In this document: positions 1 through 8,946 of the stretch, one piece after another
Numbering within the stretch: the first letter of the stretch is position 1
How the letters are laid out: every line of letters starts with the position of its first letter
Assembly: GCF_017676345.1 (NCBI RefSeq)
Contig: NZ_JAFFZM010000015.1
Location: 175,084-239,083, forward strand
Source: Streptomyces smyrnaeus
Lineage (GTDB): Bacteria > Actinomycetota > Actinomycetes > Streptomycetales > Streptomycetaceae
Length of the DNA stretch: 64,000 nt
Reading direction: 5' to 3'
Notes under the pieces: model-generated
The model's input: only the letters and a program-made list of their open reading frames with translations
What the model was told of the DNA's origin: nothing
Databases searched by the model: none
Position numbers and translations under genes: made by a program

Positions 1-1492
1 CGCCCCGACCGCCTTCGGGCGCCGCCCGGCTGCCGCCGTACCCCGCGCGCGCCGACTGCTCCCGCAGAACCTGCAGGACGAGATGGGCGCAGGCACGGGA
101 TGCGGGCGCCTGTGCCGGGCCGGACTCGGGCGTGCCGATCGCCACCAGGGGGCGGGCGCCCGCCTCGCGCACCGCGGTGGCCAACTGCAGCGCCAGCCGC
201 CGGGCGCGTCCGGAGACGGCAGGGGGCTCGTCCTCCGGGAGGGGCAGCAGTACGTCCAGCCGGTTGTCGGCGCGCAGGGTATAGCCGGCCGGCTGGTGGG
301 CGGTCACCTGGAGCGCGGCCATCCGCAGCGCCCTGTCCCGCGCCGTCCCGTCCCCGTCCTGTCCTGGCCCGGTCCCTTCGGCGGCGACGGACAGCACGAC
401 GCAGGGCGTTCCCGGAGTGAATCCGAGCGTCGCGGCGGCGGCGCGGGTCTCCCCGGTGCCGTCCAGCAGCGCCCGTACTGCCCGGCGGCGGCGGGTCGAG
501 CCGTTCTGGGTGCGCAACCGGTGGTGCAGCAGATGCGGCGCGGCGGTGCGCGCCGCCTCCCGCAGGGCCTGCCGGGCTTCGGGCCGCAACGGGCTGCCGT
601 CGGCGGCCGCCCAGAGGGAGCCGAGGACCTCGTCACCCGCGCGTACCGCGATGGCCAGCCGCTCGGAGAACCGCTCCTCGGCGGGGCGGTGCACCACGTC
701 GTCCGTCGACCACAGGGTGCGCAGAAACCCGCTGGCGGCCAGTTCCGCCAGCCGCCACCGGGGCACCTGCTGACCGAGGATCGTCTGCCGGCGCAGCGGG
801 TCGGCGCCGTGCTCGGTCGGTGAGAAGGCCAGCACCCGCGAGTCCGGGTCCTCGATGGTGATGGCTCCGCCGACCAGTTCGGAGAAGGCCCGCGCCAGTG
901 CGGACAGGTCACCGAGCGGTACGTCGGTGGGGGACTCCGTGCGGAGCGGGCCGCCGCCGTAGGCGAGCCCTGCCCGCAGCATGCCGATCAGCTCGGTCCA
1001 CTCGATCCACGGCGCCCTGGTCAGCAGCGCGGTGGCGGTCTCCTCGGCGACCTCCAGCAGCCGCCGCGACGGCCCGCTCGCCCCGCGCCGTACGACGACG
1101 GTGACGGCGCCTGCCCGCGCGGCCGACCGCAGGACCAGCGGGGCGACGTCGGAGGAGTCGTCCACCCCGGCCGCGATCAGCACCTGCCCCTGGGCCGCGA
1201 GCGTCTCTCCGGAGTCGAACACTCCCACCCCGCGCACGGGGACACCGGTACCGCGGGGGGCCCGCACGACCTCCAGCGCCTCGCCCGCGCCGGTCGCCAG
1301 CAGGCTCGCCAGCGTGGGAGAGGCCTGCTGCGGCTCTGCCGCGGGGGCTGTGTGTGAGAAGGCGGCGGAGGCGGAGGCCGCAGTGGCCGCCGGGCCGCAC
1401 GGTGCGCCCGGGCCGTCCGGAGAGCCGGGGGCCGCCGTGTCCGCAGCTGCCGCGGCGGCGTGCGGGCCGTGCGACGGGGTGGAGCTAGGCAT
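1..1492 (-). CDS. PucR family transcriptional regulator (C-terminus beyond window)
   Basis: Translating the minus strand from the ATG at 1492 gives an open frame of about 497 residues running off the left edge without a stop. After an Ala/Pro-rich leader of about 60 residues comes a PucR-type N-terminal domain (LASLLATG, then VLIAAGVDDSSDVAPLVLRSA and WIEWTELIGMLRAG), then a long middle region with a GAF-like look (ITIEDPDSRVLAFSPTEHGADP). The PucR C-terminal helix-turn-helix would lie outside the window. Members regulate purine, polyamine or other catabolic genes; the target here is unknown. It lies 72 bp downstream of the sensor gene on the same strand. No convincing ribosome site precedes the ATG, so the start is tentative. 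Confidence 0.85.
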   Translation of the reverse strand, partial: MPSSTPSHGPHAAAAAADTAAPGSPDGPGAPCGPAATAASASAAFSHTAPAAEPQQASPTLASLLATGAGEALEVVRAPRGTGVPVRGVGVFDSGETLAAQGQVLIAAGVDDSSDVAPLVLRSAARAGAVTVVVRRGASGPSRRLLEVAEETATALLTRAPWIEWTELIGMLRAGLAYGGGPLRTESPTDVPLGDLSALARAFSELVGGAITIEDPDSRVLAFSPTEHGADPLRRQTILGQQVPRWRLAELAASGFLRTLWSTDDVVHRPAEERFSERLAIAVRAGDEVLGSLWAAADGSPLRPEARQALREAARTAAPHLLHHRLRTQNGSTRRRRAVRALLDGTGETRAAAATLGFTPGTPCVVLSVAAEGTGPGQDGDGTARDRALRMAALQVTAHQPAGYTLRADNRLDVLLPLPEDEPPAVSGRARRLALQLATAVREAGARPLVAIGTPESGPAQAPASRACAHLVLQVLREQSARAGYGGSRAAPEGGRG

Positions 1493-1564
1493 GGCTCAAG
1501 TGTGGCCCAGCACCCGGAGGGGACGGGGCGGCGGTGCCAGGAGTCCGGCGGGGCCCCAGCGGCG

Positions 1565-4414
1565 TCACAGGGGCTCGTCCCACTGGTCGAGAAGGCTGTC
1601 GGTGTCCTCGGTGGGGCCGGTCGCCTCGCTGTGCAGGTTCTGCTCGGTCCACATCACCTTGCCGTGCGGCGTGTAACGCGTTCCCCAGCGCTCGGCGAGC
1701 TGTGCGACCAGGAACAGCCCGCGCCCGCCCTCCTCGGTGGCTGCCGCGCGGCGCAGATGGGGCGAGGTGCTGCTGCCGTCGGCGACCTCGCAGGTGAGGC
1801 AGGACTGGTACAGCAGTCGGACCCGGATGGGTTCGCTGCCGTAGCGGATGGCGTTGGTGACCAGTTCACTGAGGATCAGCTCCGTGGTGAAGGACTCACC
1901 CTCCAGCCCCCACTCGGACAGTTTCCGGCTGACCTGGGCGCGCAGTGGTGCCACGGCACCGGAGTCGGCGGGTACGTCCCACTGTGCGACGCGGTCGGGG
2001 TCGAGCAGCCGGGCGCGGGCCGCCAGCAGCGCGACGTCGTCACTGGGCTCGGTGGTCAGCAGGGTGTCGAGCACGGCGCGGCAGGTGTCCTCCGGCGATC
2101 TGCCGGGGTGGCCGGTCAGCGCCTGGTGCAGAAGGGCCAGGCCGTCGTCGATGTCGCGTTCGCGGTCCTCCACCAGGCCGTCCGTGAACAGGACGAGCTG
2201 GCTGTCGCGGGGCAGCCGCAGTTCGGCCGTCTCGAACGGTGCGCCGCCCAGGCCGAGCGGCAGTCCTACGGGCACGTCCGGGTACTCGACGGTGCCGTCG
2301 GGGAGCACCAGTGCGGGCCCGGGGTGGCCTGCCCGCGCCATGGTGCAGCGGCCGGAGACCGAGTCGTAGACCGCGTACAGACAGGTGGCTCCGGTGACGA
2401 TCGCGCCGTTGCCCTCTGCCGTTTGGTCCTGGTCGATCCTGTCGACCAGTTCGTCCAGGTGCGCCAGCAGCTCTTCTGGTGCCAGGTCGAGGGAGGAGAA
2501 GTTGAGCACTGCTGTGCGCAGCCGGCCCATCGTCGCCGCGGCGTGCAGGCCGTGCCCCACCACGTCGCCCACCACGAGCGCCACCCGGGCGCCGGGCAGC
2601 GGGATGACGTCGAACCAGTCCCCGCCCACCCCCGCCCTGGTGGGCCGGTAGCGCGACGCCACCTCCAGGGCATCCTGTTGGGGCAGACCGCGCGGCAGCA
2701 GACTGCGCTGCAGGGTGACGGCCATGGCGTTCTCGCGGGTGTAGCGGCGCGCGTTGTCGATGCTGACCGCGGCGCGTGCCGTCAGCTCCTCGGCGAAGGC
2801 CAGGTCCTCCTCGCCGTAGGGCTCACTGTCTTCGGTACGCCAGAAGTCGACGGTGCCCAGCACCACACCGCGTGCCCGCAGCGGGGTGCTGATCAGTGAG
2901 CGGATGCCGTACTCCAGGGCCTGCCGACCGTGTTCGGGGTGGTGGGCCAGCCAGTCGTGCGCCTCCCGCAGGTCGGTCAGCAGAACCGCCTGTCCGCTCT
3001 CCTCCGCTGCCTCGCCGGGCACCGTCTCGACGGTCCGGACGACCTCCCCCACCGGGAGCAGGGGCGCGTCGTCGCGGACACCGCTCATGGCCGTGCGGCG
3101 CATGTCGGTGCGGGCGGCCGAAGGCTCCTCACCGCGCAGCACCGGGTCCAGCAGTTCCACGGTGGCGAATTCGGCGAACCGGGGCACGGCCACCTCGGTC
3201 AGCTCCTCGGCGGTGCGCACCACGTCCAGCGTGGTGCCGACCCGCACCCCGGCCTCGTACAGCAGCCGCAGCCGCTCCCGAGCCCCTTCCGCGCGGCCTT
3301 CCAGCGCGTGCAGCTCGGTGCTGTCCCGCAGGGTGGCCACCCGGCCCGGCGGGCCCTCCCCGCCGCGGGTCGAGCGGACGTTGACGGACAGCAGCCGTCC
3401 CTTGGCCAGGTGCACCTCGTCCGAGGCGGTGCGGCCCGAGGCCAGCAGTGCTGCCATGCCCGCACCCAGGCCGACCTCGTCGACGCGGCGTCCCTCCACC
3501 TTCTCGGGCAGTTCCAGCAGCCGCCGGGCCTCCTGGTTGACGAGGACCAGCCGGCCGGCGTCGTCCAGGATGAGCACCCCTTCCCGGACGGCGTGCAGCA
3601 CCGCGTCGTGGTGCTCGTACATGCGGGTCATCTCTTCGGGCCCCAGGCCGTGGGTCTGGCGCCGCAGCCGCCTGCTCACCAGTGCGGAGCTTCCGGAGGC
3701 GAGGACGAGTGCGCCCGCGGAAGACATGAGCAGCACGGGCAGCTGATTCTTCACCCCTTCGTTGACCTGCGAGATCGGCACCCCGGTGGACACCAGCCCG
3801 GCGAGACTGCCGTCCGCGCGGGTGACGGGGGCCACGGAGACCATGGTCTCGCCCGTGGTCGCCTTGAAGATCCTGTTGGAGGAGCGGCCCTCGCGGGCGG
3901 CCTCGACGATGTCCTTGAAGGGCCCGATGACGTGTTTGCCGATCAGGTCGGGGTCGGGTGCCGCGACGCGGATTCCGTTCGGCTTCCAGACGACCACGTA
4001 GGAGACATCGGTCGCCTTGCGTACCGCCTCGGCACGGGGCTGGAGTACCGCGGTCGGGTTCGGCCGGTCCAGGGCGGCCACCACGTCCGGTGCCTGCGCG
4101 AAGGTCTCGGCGACGGCGAGGGATTCCTGCTTGGCCTGGCGGTTGCTGTCCCACCGGGCGTGCAGGACGAAGGCCACCACGACGGCGATCATGAGCAGCA
4201 CGATGACCGTCACCTGAAGGACGAAGACCTCCCCCGCGACGGTGCGGGGCCCGAAGGGGAACCGGAGGCGGCGCCGGCGGGGCGGCGGCTGTTCGCTGTC
4301 CGGAGCAGCGGGCGTTTCCTCGTCCCCGGGACCTTCCTCGGAGCGCGCGGAGGCGGGCGGCACCCGGCGGTGCCGTTCGCGCCGAGCCGACCGGCGCCAG
4401 AAAAGTCCGCGCAT
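1565..4414 (-). CDS. Membrane SpoIIE-type PP2C phosphatase with Cache, PAS, GAF and HATPase domains
   Basis: 949 residues. A basic, Pro-rich cytoplasmic stretch (1-55) is followed by a membrane helix (about 60-86), an extracytoplasmic Cache-like domain (about 87-205, with VSYVVVWKPNGIRVAAPDP), a second helix (about 225-245), PAS (about 265-360), GAF (about 385-560), a SpoIIE PP2C domain (GGDWFDVIPL, VGDVVGHG, LVLFTDGLVE) and a C-terminal RsbW-like HATPase (SELVTNAIRYG, GGRGLFLV). Proteins of this build sense small ligands outside the cell and act on anti-sigma/anti-anti-sigma partners through phosphatase and kinase domains on one chain. A good ribosome site (GAAAAGGG) precedes the ATG. It diverges from the yhf operon across 183 bp. 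Its partner is not in the window. Confidence 0.92.
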   Translation of the reverse strand: MRGLFWRRSARRERHRRVPPASARSEEGPGDEETPAAPDSEQPPPRRRRLRFPFGPRTVAGEVFVLQVTVIVLLMIAVVVAFVLHARWDSNRQAKQESLAVAETFAQAPDVVAALDRPNPTAVLQPRAEAVRKATDVSYVVVWKPNGIRVAAPDPDLIGKHVIGPFKDIVEAAREGRSSNRIFKATTGETMVSVAPVTRADGSLAGLVSTGVPISQVNEGVKNQLPVLLMSSAGALVLASGSSALVSRRLRRQTHGLGPEEMTRMYEHHDAVLHAVREGVLILDDAGRLVLVNQEARRLLELPEKVEGRRVDEVGLGAGMAALLASGRTASDEVHLAKGRLLSVNVRSTRGGEGPPGRVATLRDSTELHALEGRAEGARERLRLLYEAGVRVGTTLDVVRTAEELTEVAVPRFAEFATVELLDPVLRGEEPSAARTDMRRTAMSGVRDDAPLLPVGEVVRTVETVPGEAAEESGQAVLLTDLREAHDWLAHHPEHGRQALEYGIRSLISTPLRARGVVLGTVDFWRTEDSEPYGEEDLAFAEELTARAAVSIDNARRYTRENAMAVTLQRSLLPRGLPQQDALEVASRYRPTRAGVGGDWFDVIPLPGARVALVVGDVVGHGLHAAATMGRLRTAVLNFSSLDLAPEELLAHLDELVDRIDQDQTAEGNGAIVTGATCLYAVYDSVSGRCTMARAGHPGPALVLPDGTVEYPDVPVGLPLGLGGAPFETAELRLPRDSQLVLFTDGLVEDRERDIDDGLALLHQALTGHPGRSPEDTCRAVLDTLLTTEPSDDVALLAARARLLDPDRVAQWDVPADSGAVAPLRAQVSRKLSEWGLEGESFTTELILSELVTNAIRYGSEPIRVRLLYQSCLTCEVADGSSTSPHLRRAAATEEGGRGLFLVAQLAERWGTRYTPHGKVMWTEQNLHSEATGPTEDTDSLLDQWDEPL

Positions 4415-4561
4415 GACCCTTTTCTAGCAGTTCCCGGCGTTGCGAGCCTCCGTCGACTCGGGCGTCCGCCCCCGGAAAGCCCCGGGCTTCCGCCCGCCCG
4501 CGCCTGACCGGGAAGCAGCGGGGCGGGCACGGAGGGGCGGAGGGGAGCCGGAGCAGGGGTC

Positions 4562-4591
4562 TTGTCAAAAATCCAGGATTCTGTTTACTGT
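4562..4591 (+). promoter_or_regulatory. Leaderless yhfZ promoter with embedded operator-like repeat
   Basis: TTGTCA (4562-4567) and TACTGT (4586-4591) are separated by 18 bp and fit -35/-10 boxes. The predicted transcript start falls on the GTG at 4598, which has no ribosome site, so the message is probably leaderless. Between the boxes lies AATCCAGGATT (4570-4580), a perfect inverted repeat around one base, within the longer ATCCAGGATTCTGT (4571-4584) that recurs upstream of yhfY. Confidence 0.6.
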
Positions 4592-4597
4592 TCCTTC

Positions 4598-5542
4598 GTG
4601 AACGGTTACGACGAGCGGTTCCTGACCCGCAACGGCCTGGCGGCCCGCCAGCTCGCGCTCCTCCTGCTGGAGTACGAGCCGGAGACGCGGCTGCCCCGCG
4701 TGCGGGATTTCGCCGAGGAGCTGGGGTGCGGCAACGGCACCGTCCAGGCCGCGCTGCGGCTGCTGGAGGAGGCCGGGGCGATCGAGACCGCCGCGCGCGG
4801 TCATCTGGGGACGTTCCTCATCCGGTCGGACCGCTCGATCCTGTGGCGGCTCTCGGGGCTGGGTACGCTGCTCGCCGCCATGCCGCTGCCCTACTCCCGC
4901 CGCTACGAGGGGCTGGCCACCGGCCTGCGGGCCGCTTTCGACGACGCGGGGACGCCCTTCGCCATCACCTTCATGCGCGGCGCGGGCAGCCGGGCCACGG
5001 CGCTGCTGGAGGGCAAGGCCGACCTGGTCGTCCTGTCCCGCTTCGCCGCCGACCGGCTGATCGAGGAGTATCCGGAGGACCTGTCGCTGGTGGTCGACCT
5101 CGGCCCCACCACCTACGTCGGCGCCCACGGGGTGCTGTTGCGCGAAGGCGGCTCGCTGGACGCACCGGACCTGCGCGTCGCGGTCGACCACGCCTCGGAG
5201 GATCAGCGGATGCTCGCCGAGCGGGCGTTCGCCGACCGGGACGACGTCGAGTGGATCGAGTGCTCGTACATGCAACTGCCCGATCTGCTGGCGCAGAACA
5301 GGGCGGACGCCACCGTCTGGAACCTGGACGAGGTGCAGGGCCGGATCGACGCGGGCATCGACGTGCTGCCGCTGGGCGACGAGATAACGCGAGACCTGTC
5401 GCTGCGGAACTCCAGCGCGGCGGTCATCGGAAGAGCCGAGAGCGTCGCCGCGCTGCACGCCATACGGGACGCCATCGACCCCGAACGGGTGACAAAGCTG
5501 CAGTCCGCGGTCGTACGGGGAGAACGCATGCCCTCGTACTGA
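4598..5542 (+). CDS. yhfZ: YhfZ-like GntR-type transcriptional regulator
   Basis: 314 residues. The N-terminal third is a winged helix-turn-helix (LPRVRDFAEELGCGNGTVQAA, then ETAARGHLGTFL). The rest is a substrate-binding-protein-like ligand domain (AMPLPYSRRYEGLATGLRAAF, LGPTTYVGAHGVLL, DATVWNLDEVQGR). Segments such as the AMPLPY block and the C-terminal GERMPSY closely resemble E. coli YhfZ as I recall it. It is first in an eight-gene cluster with the same gene content as E. coli yhf and presumably controls it through the matching sites at 4571-4584 and 5616-5629. I chose GTG 4598 over a TTG at 4562 because that TTG lies in the -35 box and the GTG start aligns with the family N-terminus. 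Confidence 0.88.
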   Translation: MNGYDERFLTRNGLAARQLALLLLEYEPETRLPRVRDFAEELGCGNGTVQAALRLLEEAGAIETAARGHLGTFLIRSDRSILWRLSGLGTLLAAMPLPYSRRYEGLATGLRAAFDDAGTPFAITFMRGAGSRATALLEGKADLVVLSRFAADRLIEEYPEDLSLVVDLGPTTYVGAHGVLLREGGSLDAPDLRVAVDHASEDQRMLAERAFADRDDVEWIECSYMQLPDLLAQNRADATVWNLDEVQGRIDAGIDVLPLGDEITRDLSLRNSSAAVIGRAESVAALHAIRDAIDPERVTKLQSAVVRGERMPSY

Positions 5543-5607
5543 CCCGGCACTCCCTCCGCAGCGCACGGGGGTCGCGCCCGGCCAGGACGGGCTCGGGCTG
5601 CCACGAG

Positions 5608-5629
5608 AATCCAGTATCCAGCTTTCTGT
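5608..5629 (+). promoter_or_regulatory. Second YhfZ-type operator-like site upstream of yhfY
   Basis: ATCCAGCTTTCTGT (5616-5629) matches 12 of 14 bases of ATCCAGGATTCTGT at 4571-4584; an alternative register starting AATCCAG (5608) matches 17 of 22. The site lies in the 106-bp gap between yhfZ and yhfY, 19 bp before the yhfY start. This suggests a second regulated promoter for the structural genes. Inference from sequence similarity only. Confidence 0.5.
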
Positions 5630-5648
5630 CGCCGCCGAGGAGAACGCC

Positions 5649-6023
5649 GTGGACGACCAGCTCGCACTCCGAATCCAGCTCTTCCGCGAGGGCGGCCAAG
5701 TCCGCCCCGAGGTCGTCGACTTCGTGACGGCCGAGCTGGCCGCGCTCGCCGACGAGGGTGCTCCGGTCACCGAGGAGACGGCGGGCATGCTGACGAGCCA
5801 TCTGATGATGGCCCTCACCCGGCTGCTCGACGGCGAGCCCATCGAGCAGTTCCAGACCGACGAACAGATCGCGGCGGAGCTGGCCGACCACCCGGCGGCC
5901 GTCGAACGGGCGCGCCGCGTCGCCGCCCGAGCCGAGAAGGAACTGGGGGCCGCGTTGCCGGGCTCGGAGGTCAACTTCATGGCCATGCATCTGGCAGTCC
6001 TCGCCCAGCGCGTCTCCGGCTGA
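5649..6023 (+). CDS. yhfY: YhfY-like single PRD-domain protein
   Basis: 124 residues, all one PTS regulation domain. Both features expected of a PRD are present: His51 in SHLMMALTRLLDGE and His114 in NFMAMHLAVL. PRDs are normally phosphorylated on histidine by HPr or EIIB proteins of the sugar phosphotransferase system and act inside antiterminators or activators; here the domain stands alone, as in E. coli YhfY. It may link the cluster to PTS state or may bind YhfZ; neither can be read from sequence. The GTG at 5649 has a good ribosome site (GAGGAGAA). Confidence 0.82.
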   Translation: MDDQLALRIQLFREGGQVRPEVVDFVTAELAALADEGAPVTEETAGMLTSHLMMALTRLLDGEPIEQFQTDEQIAAELADHPAAVERARRVAARAEKELGAALPGSEVNFMAMHLAVLAQRVSG

Positions 6024-6140
6024 CCCGCCGCCCGTCGTCCCCCTCCCGGATCTCCCACCCCCGCAGACCGTCCCGTACCCCGATACCCGGGCCAGGCCTC
6101 AACCCCCGGGCCCCGCAGCACAGATAAGAGGCAACAAGCC

Positions 6141-6497
6141 ATGACGAAAATCCTCACCGGCGGAGTCGGCAAGACCGAGGTCGCGAATGCCGTCAAGGCG
6201 CTCGGTCTCGACGGCGTCGACGTCGCCGTCTCCAGCGACATGGATGCCGCGATGAAGCTCCGCTCCGGCCAGGCCGACTACTTCCTGGGGACCTGCCACA
6301 CCGGTGCGGGCGCCTCCCTCGGCGTCCTCGTCGGCCTCCTCGGGCAGCCCGCCTGCCACACCTTCGGCCGCTCGGTGCCGACCGAGGACGAGGTCGCCGC
6401 GCTGCTGGCCGAGGGCAAGAAGGTCTTCGGCTTCTCCATGGACCAGATCGAGACCATCGCCCCCCTGCTCGCCCGCGCCGTCGCCGCGCGTGCCTGA
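6141..6497 (+). CDS. yhfU: YhfU-like DUF2620 protein
   Basis: 118 residues of the DUF2620 family. Recognisable segments are SSDMDAAMKLRSGQADYF, GTCHTGAGASLGVLVGLLG and the C-terminal GKKVFGFSMDQIETIAPLL, all close to E. coli YhfU as I recall it. No enzyme motif is evident. The glycine-rich Cys/Thr loop (GTCHTGAGA) is the most conserved part and looks like a ligand or phosphate loop. It sits directly before the YhfT transporter (43-bp gap), as U and T are also adjacent in E. coli, which suggests the two work together. Function unknown. Ribosome site AAGAGGCAACAAGCC precedes the ATG. Confidence 0.85.
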   Translation: MTKILTGGVGKTEVANAVKALGLDGVDVAVSSDMDAAMKLRSGQADYFLGTCHTGAGASLGVLVGLLGQPACHTFGRSVPTEDEVAALLAEGKKVFGFSMDQIETIAPLLARAVAARA

Positions 6498-6540
6498 CCG
6501 GGTGCCGGCGCAGACACCCCGGGCGTGAAGGAGCGACCCC

Positions 6541-7908
6541 GTGAGTACCGTGAGCACCCCCGGCTGGCAACTGGCCGCAGACGCCGGGCTGGACTTCTCG
6601 CTGCCGCAGCAGCTGACCGTCATCCTCCTGTGCGCGCTGACCGCGTTCATCTCGCACATGGCGCTGGCCGTCTTCAACGACGGAGTGCGCCCGTTCATGC
6701 TGGACTTCATCCACGGGCGTACCACCCGCTCGGCCACCACGGCGGTCTCCTTCGGGCTGTCCGCCGGCTTCATCTTCGGGCTCGGCGCGCCGATGGCGCT
6801 CTCCTCCGGTGTCCTCAATCCGTGGCTGCTCTTCCTGCCCACCGACATCCTGGGCCTGCTGGCGCCGAAGAAGTGGCTGGCGCCGCTGCTGGGCGCCGGG
6901 TGGGGCGCGGTGGTCGTCTTCGGGCTCAACGGCGCCAATGAAGTGGCGCACGACCTGCCCGTCGACTTCCTGACAGCCATGCAGCAGATGTCGACGCCGA
7001 TCCTCTTCCTGTTCACGCTCTTCCCGGTGCTGGCCATCACCAAGCAGTTCGGCCGCGCCTGGGGCGGGGCGGCGGGCGTGCTGGAACTCGCCCTCGTCGT
7101 GCTGACGATGAAGCTGTGGCCGGACATGTTCGCCGGTGCCCTCGCCATGGCCGTGGGTGTGCTGCTGCTGATCGGCCTCGCCGTCCGGCGGGACTTGGCG
7201 CAGCGCAAGGCCGACCGGGCGGACGAGGCCGCGTCGGGGACTGCTGCCCAGGGGCCGCCCGAGGACGACCCGATGGCGTCGCTGTTCTCCACCAGCGCTG
7301 CCCGACTGCGCCGCTATCTGCCGCTGTTCATGGTGCTCGGCGCAGGCGTGTGCATGCTCGCCCAGATGCACATATTCGGCGGCGGGGAGGCCACCAGCTT
7401 CCTGATAGCCAAGGGCAACATCTCAGAGGCCGCTCAGGTCGACTTCTACCGCTTCTTCGGCTTCATCCCGCTGATCGCGACGACGGCGCTGGCCTCCGGC
7501 GCCTACGGCATCGCCGGTTTCACGATCGTCTACCCGATCGGCTATCTGATGCCGAACCCGGTACTGGCGGCGATAGCCGGAGCCGCCGTCTTCGCCATCG
7601 AGGTCATGGCCCTGTCCTCCATCGGCAAGGTGCTCGGCAAGCTGCCCAGCGTCCGCGACTCGTCCGAGCATCTGCGCAGCGCCATCACCGACAGCCTCCA
7701 CCTGGCCATCCTCTTCGGCTCGCTGATGGCGGCCAACGCGATGGGCGCCGGCCTCGGCATCCTCGTCGTGGGTGGGCTCTATCTGCTCAACGAGGCGATG
7801 GGCCGCCCGGTGGTCCGGATGGCGGCCGCCCCCGCCGCTGTGATCGTCGGCGGTGTCCTGCTCAACGTCCTCTACTGGCTCGACCTGTTCACCCCCGTCA
7901 AGGGCTGA
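6541..7908 (+). CDS. yhfT: YhfT-like multi-pass membrane transporter
   Basis: 455 residues with about 10-12 hydrophobic segments, for example residues 20-42, 85-110, 165-185, 258-280 and 415-450. It matches E. coli YhfT in outline: NDGVRPFMLDFIHGRTTR near the N-terminus, GLNGANEVAHDLPVDF in an early loop and FFGFIPLIATTALASGAYG in the second half. A charged cytoplasmic loop (about 215-255) rich in Asp/Glu/Lys is less conserved. YhfT is an uncharacterised permease-like family; with the enzymes around it, it most likely imports the pathway substrate. The GTG start is preceded by GAAGGAGCG. Confidence 0.87.
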   Translation: MSTVSTPGWQLAADAGLDFSLPQQLTVILLCALTAFISHMALAVFNDGVRPFMLDFIHGRTTRSATTAVSFGLSAGFIFGLGAPMALSSGVLNPWLLFLPTDILGLLAPKKWLAPLLGAGWGAVVVFGLNGANEVAHDLPVDFLTAMQQMSTPILFLFTLFPVLAITKQFGRAWGGAAGVLELALVVLTMKLWPDMFAGALAMAVGVLLLIGLAVRRDLAQRKADRADEAASGTAAQGPPEDDPMASLFSTSAARLRRYLPLFMVLGAGVCMLAQMHIFGGGEATSFLIAKGNISEAAQVDFYRFFGFIPLIATTALASGAYGIAGFTIVYPIGYLMPNPVLAAIAGAAVFAIEVMALSSIGKVLGKLPSVRDSSEHLRSAITDSLHLAILFGSLMAANAMGAGLGILVVGGLYLLNEAMGRPVVRMAAAPAAVIVGGVLLNVLYWLDLFTPVKG

Positions 7909-7955
7909 TCCCACCCCGTCGGCGCCGAGGCCGCGCTGCCACCAGGAAGGCCCAC

Positions 7956-8945
7956 ATGAGTACCACCGCCACCCCCCACAACTCCGCACCACTGCTGCAC
8001 ACCGTTGCGGGCCCGCTGTCCGCCGCGTCCGTGACCGGCCCCGCCCTCACCCACGAGCACCTGGTCCTCGACCTGGACCTCAAGGGCGACGGCGCCGCCG
8101 TCCTCGACGCGCGGCGGCACGGCCCGGCGGTCGGCCGCGAGCTCGCCGAGCTGCGCGAGGAGTTCGGGCTCTGCCTCGTCGTCGAGCAGACCTGCCGGGG
8201 CATGGGCCGCGATCCGGGCGCGCTCGCCCGGATCGCGGAGGAGAGCGGGGTGGCCGTGGTCGCCGCGACCGGGTGGTACTACGAGCCGTTCCACCCGGCG
8301 GCCGACCTGGCCGGCGCCTCCGTCGAACAACTCACCGCCACCCTTGTGGGGGAGATCCGCGACGGGATCGCCGGCCCTGACGGCAGACCGACCGGGATCC
8401 GTCCCGGTGTGCTCGGCGAGGTGGGCAGCCACGGTGAGGTTCCCAGCGAGCCGGAGGCCCGCTCGCTGCGGGCCGCCGCCCGGGCGGCCACCGCCACCGG
8501 CCTGTCCGTGGCCACCCACGCCCAGCTCGGCCACGGCGGACTCGCCCAGCTCGACGTGCTGACCGGGGCCGGGCTCGCCCCGCACCGGATCTGCGTCGGA
8601 CACCAGGACCTCCTCGCCGCCCCGGCCGTCCACCGGCGGCTCGCCGAGGAGGGCGCCTACGTCGCCTTCGACACCGTCGGCAAGGAGAGCTATCAGAGCG
8701 ACGAGACGCGGCTGCGGCTGCTCCTCGCGTTCCTGGAGGCCGGGCACGCCGACCGGGCGCTGCTCAGCTGCGACATCTCCCGTCACGGCTATCTGCGTAC
8801 CGAGGGCGGCCAGGGCTACGGCCATCTGTTCCGCTCCTTCCTGCCCGCCGCTCGCGCCGCGGGGGTGGACGACGACCTGATCGATCTGATGACCCGGCGC
8901 AACCCGTTGCGCTTTTTGACCGGCGCGAGTCCCGAGGAGATCTGA
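7956..8945 (+). CDS. php: Php, phosphotriesterase-homology amidohydrolase
   Basis: 329 residues, a TIM-barrel binuclear metal hydrolase of the phosphotriesterase family. Metal ligands can be placed: His33 and His35 in LTHEHL, bridging Glu155 in LGEVGSHGE, His188 in ATHAQ, His216 in VGHQD and Asp273 in SCDISRHGY. The bridging residue is Glu, as in E. coli Php, rather than the carbamylated Lys of true phosphotriesterases. Related enzymes hydrolyse lactones or sugar-phosphate lactones. Ribosome site AGGAAGG precedes the ATG. It lies between the transporter and the PLP enzyme, suggesting it opens or hydrolyses an intermediate of the same pathway. Confidence 0.9.
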   Translation: MSTTATPHNSAPLLHTVAGPLSAASVTGPALTHEHLVLDLDLKGDGAAVLDARRHGPAVGRELAELREEFGLCLVVEQTCRGMGRDPGALARIAEESGVAVVAATGWYYEPFHPAADLAGASVEQLTATLVGEIRDGIAGPDGRPTGIRPGVLGEVGSHGEVPSEPEARSLRAAARAATATGLSVATHAQLGHGGLAQLDVLTGAGLAPHRICVGHQDLLAAPAVHRRLAEEGAYVAFDTVGKESYQSDETRLRLLLAFLEAGHADRALLSCDISRHGYLRTEGGQGYGHLFRSFLPAARAAGVDDDLIDLMTRRNPLRFLTGASPEEI

Positions 8946-8946
8946 G

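Noticed and set aside
4562..4597. TTG at 4562 as the yhfZ start, giving 12 more residues
   Set aside because: The TTG is within the best -35 box, lacks a ribosome site and adds residues not seen at the family N-terminus.
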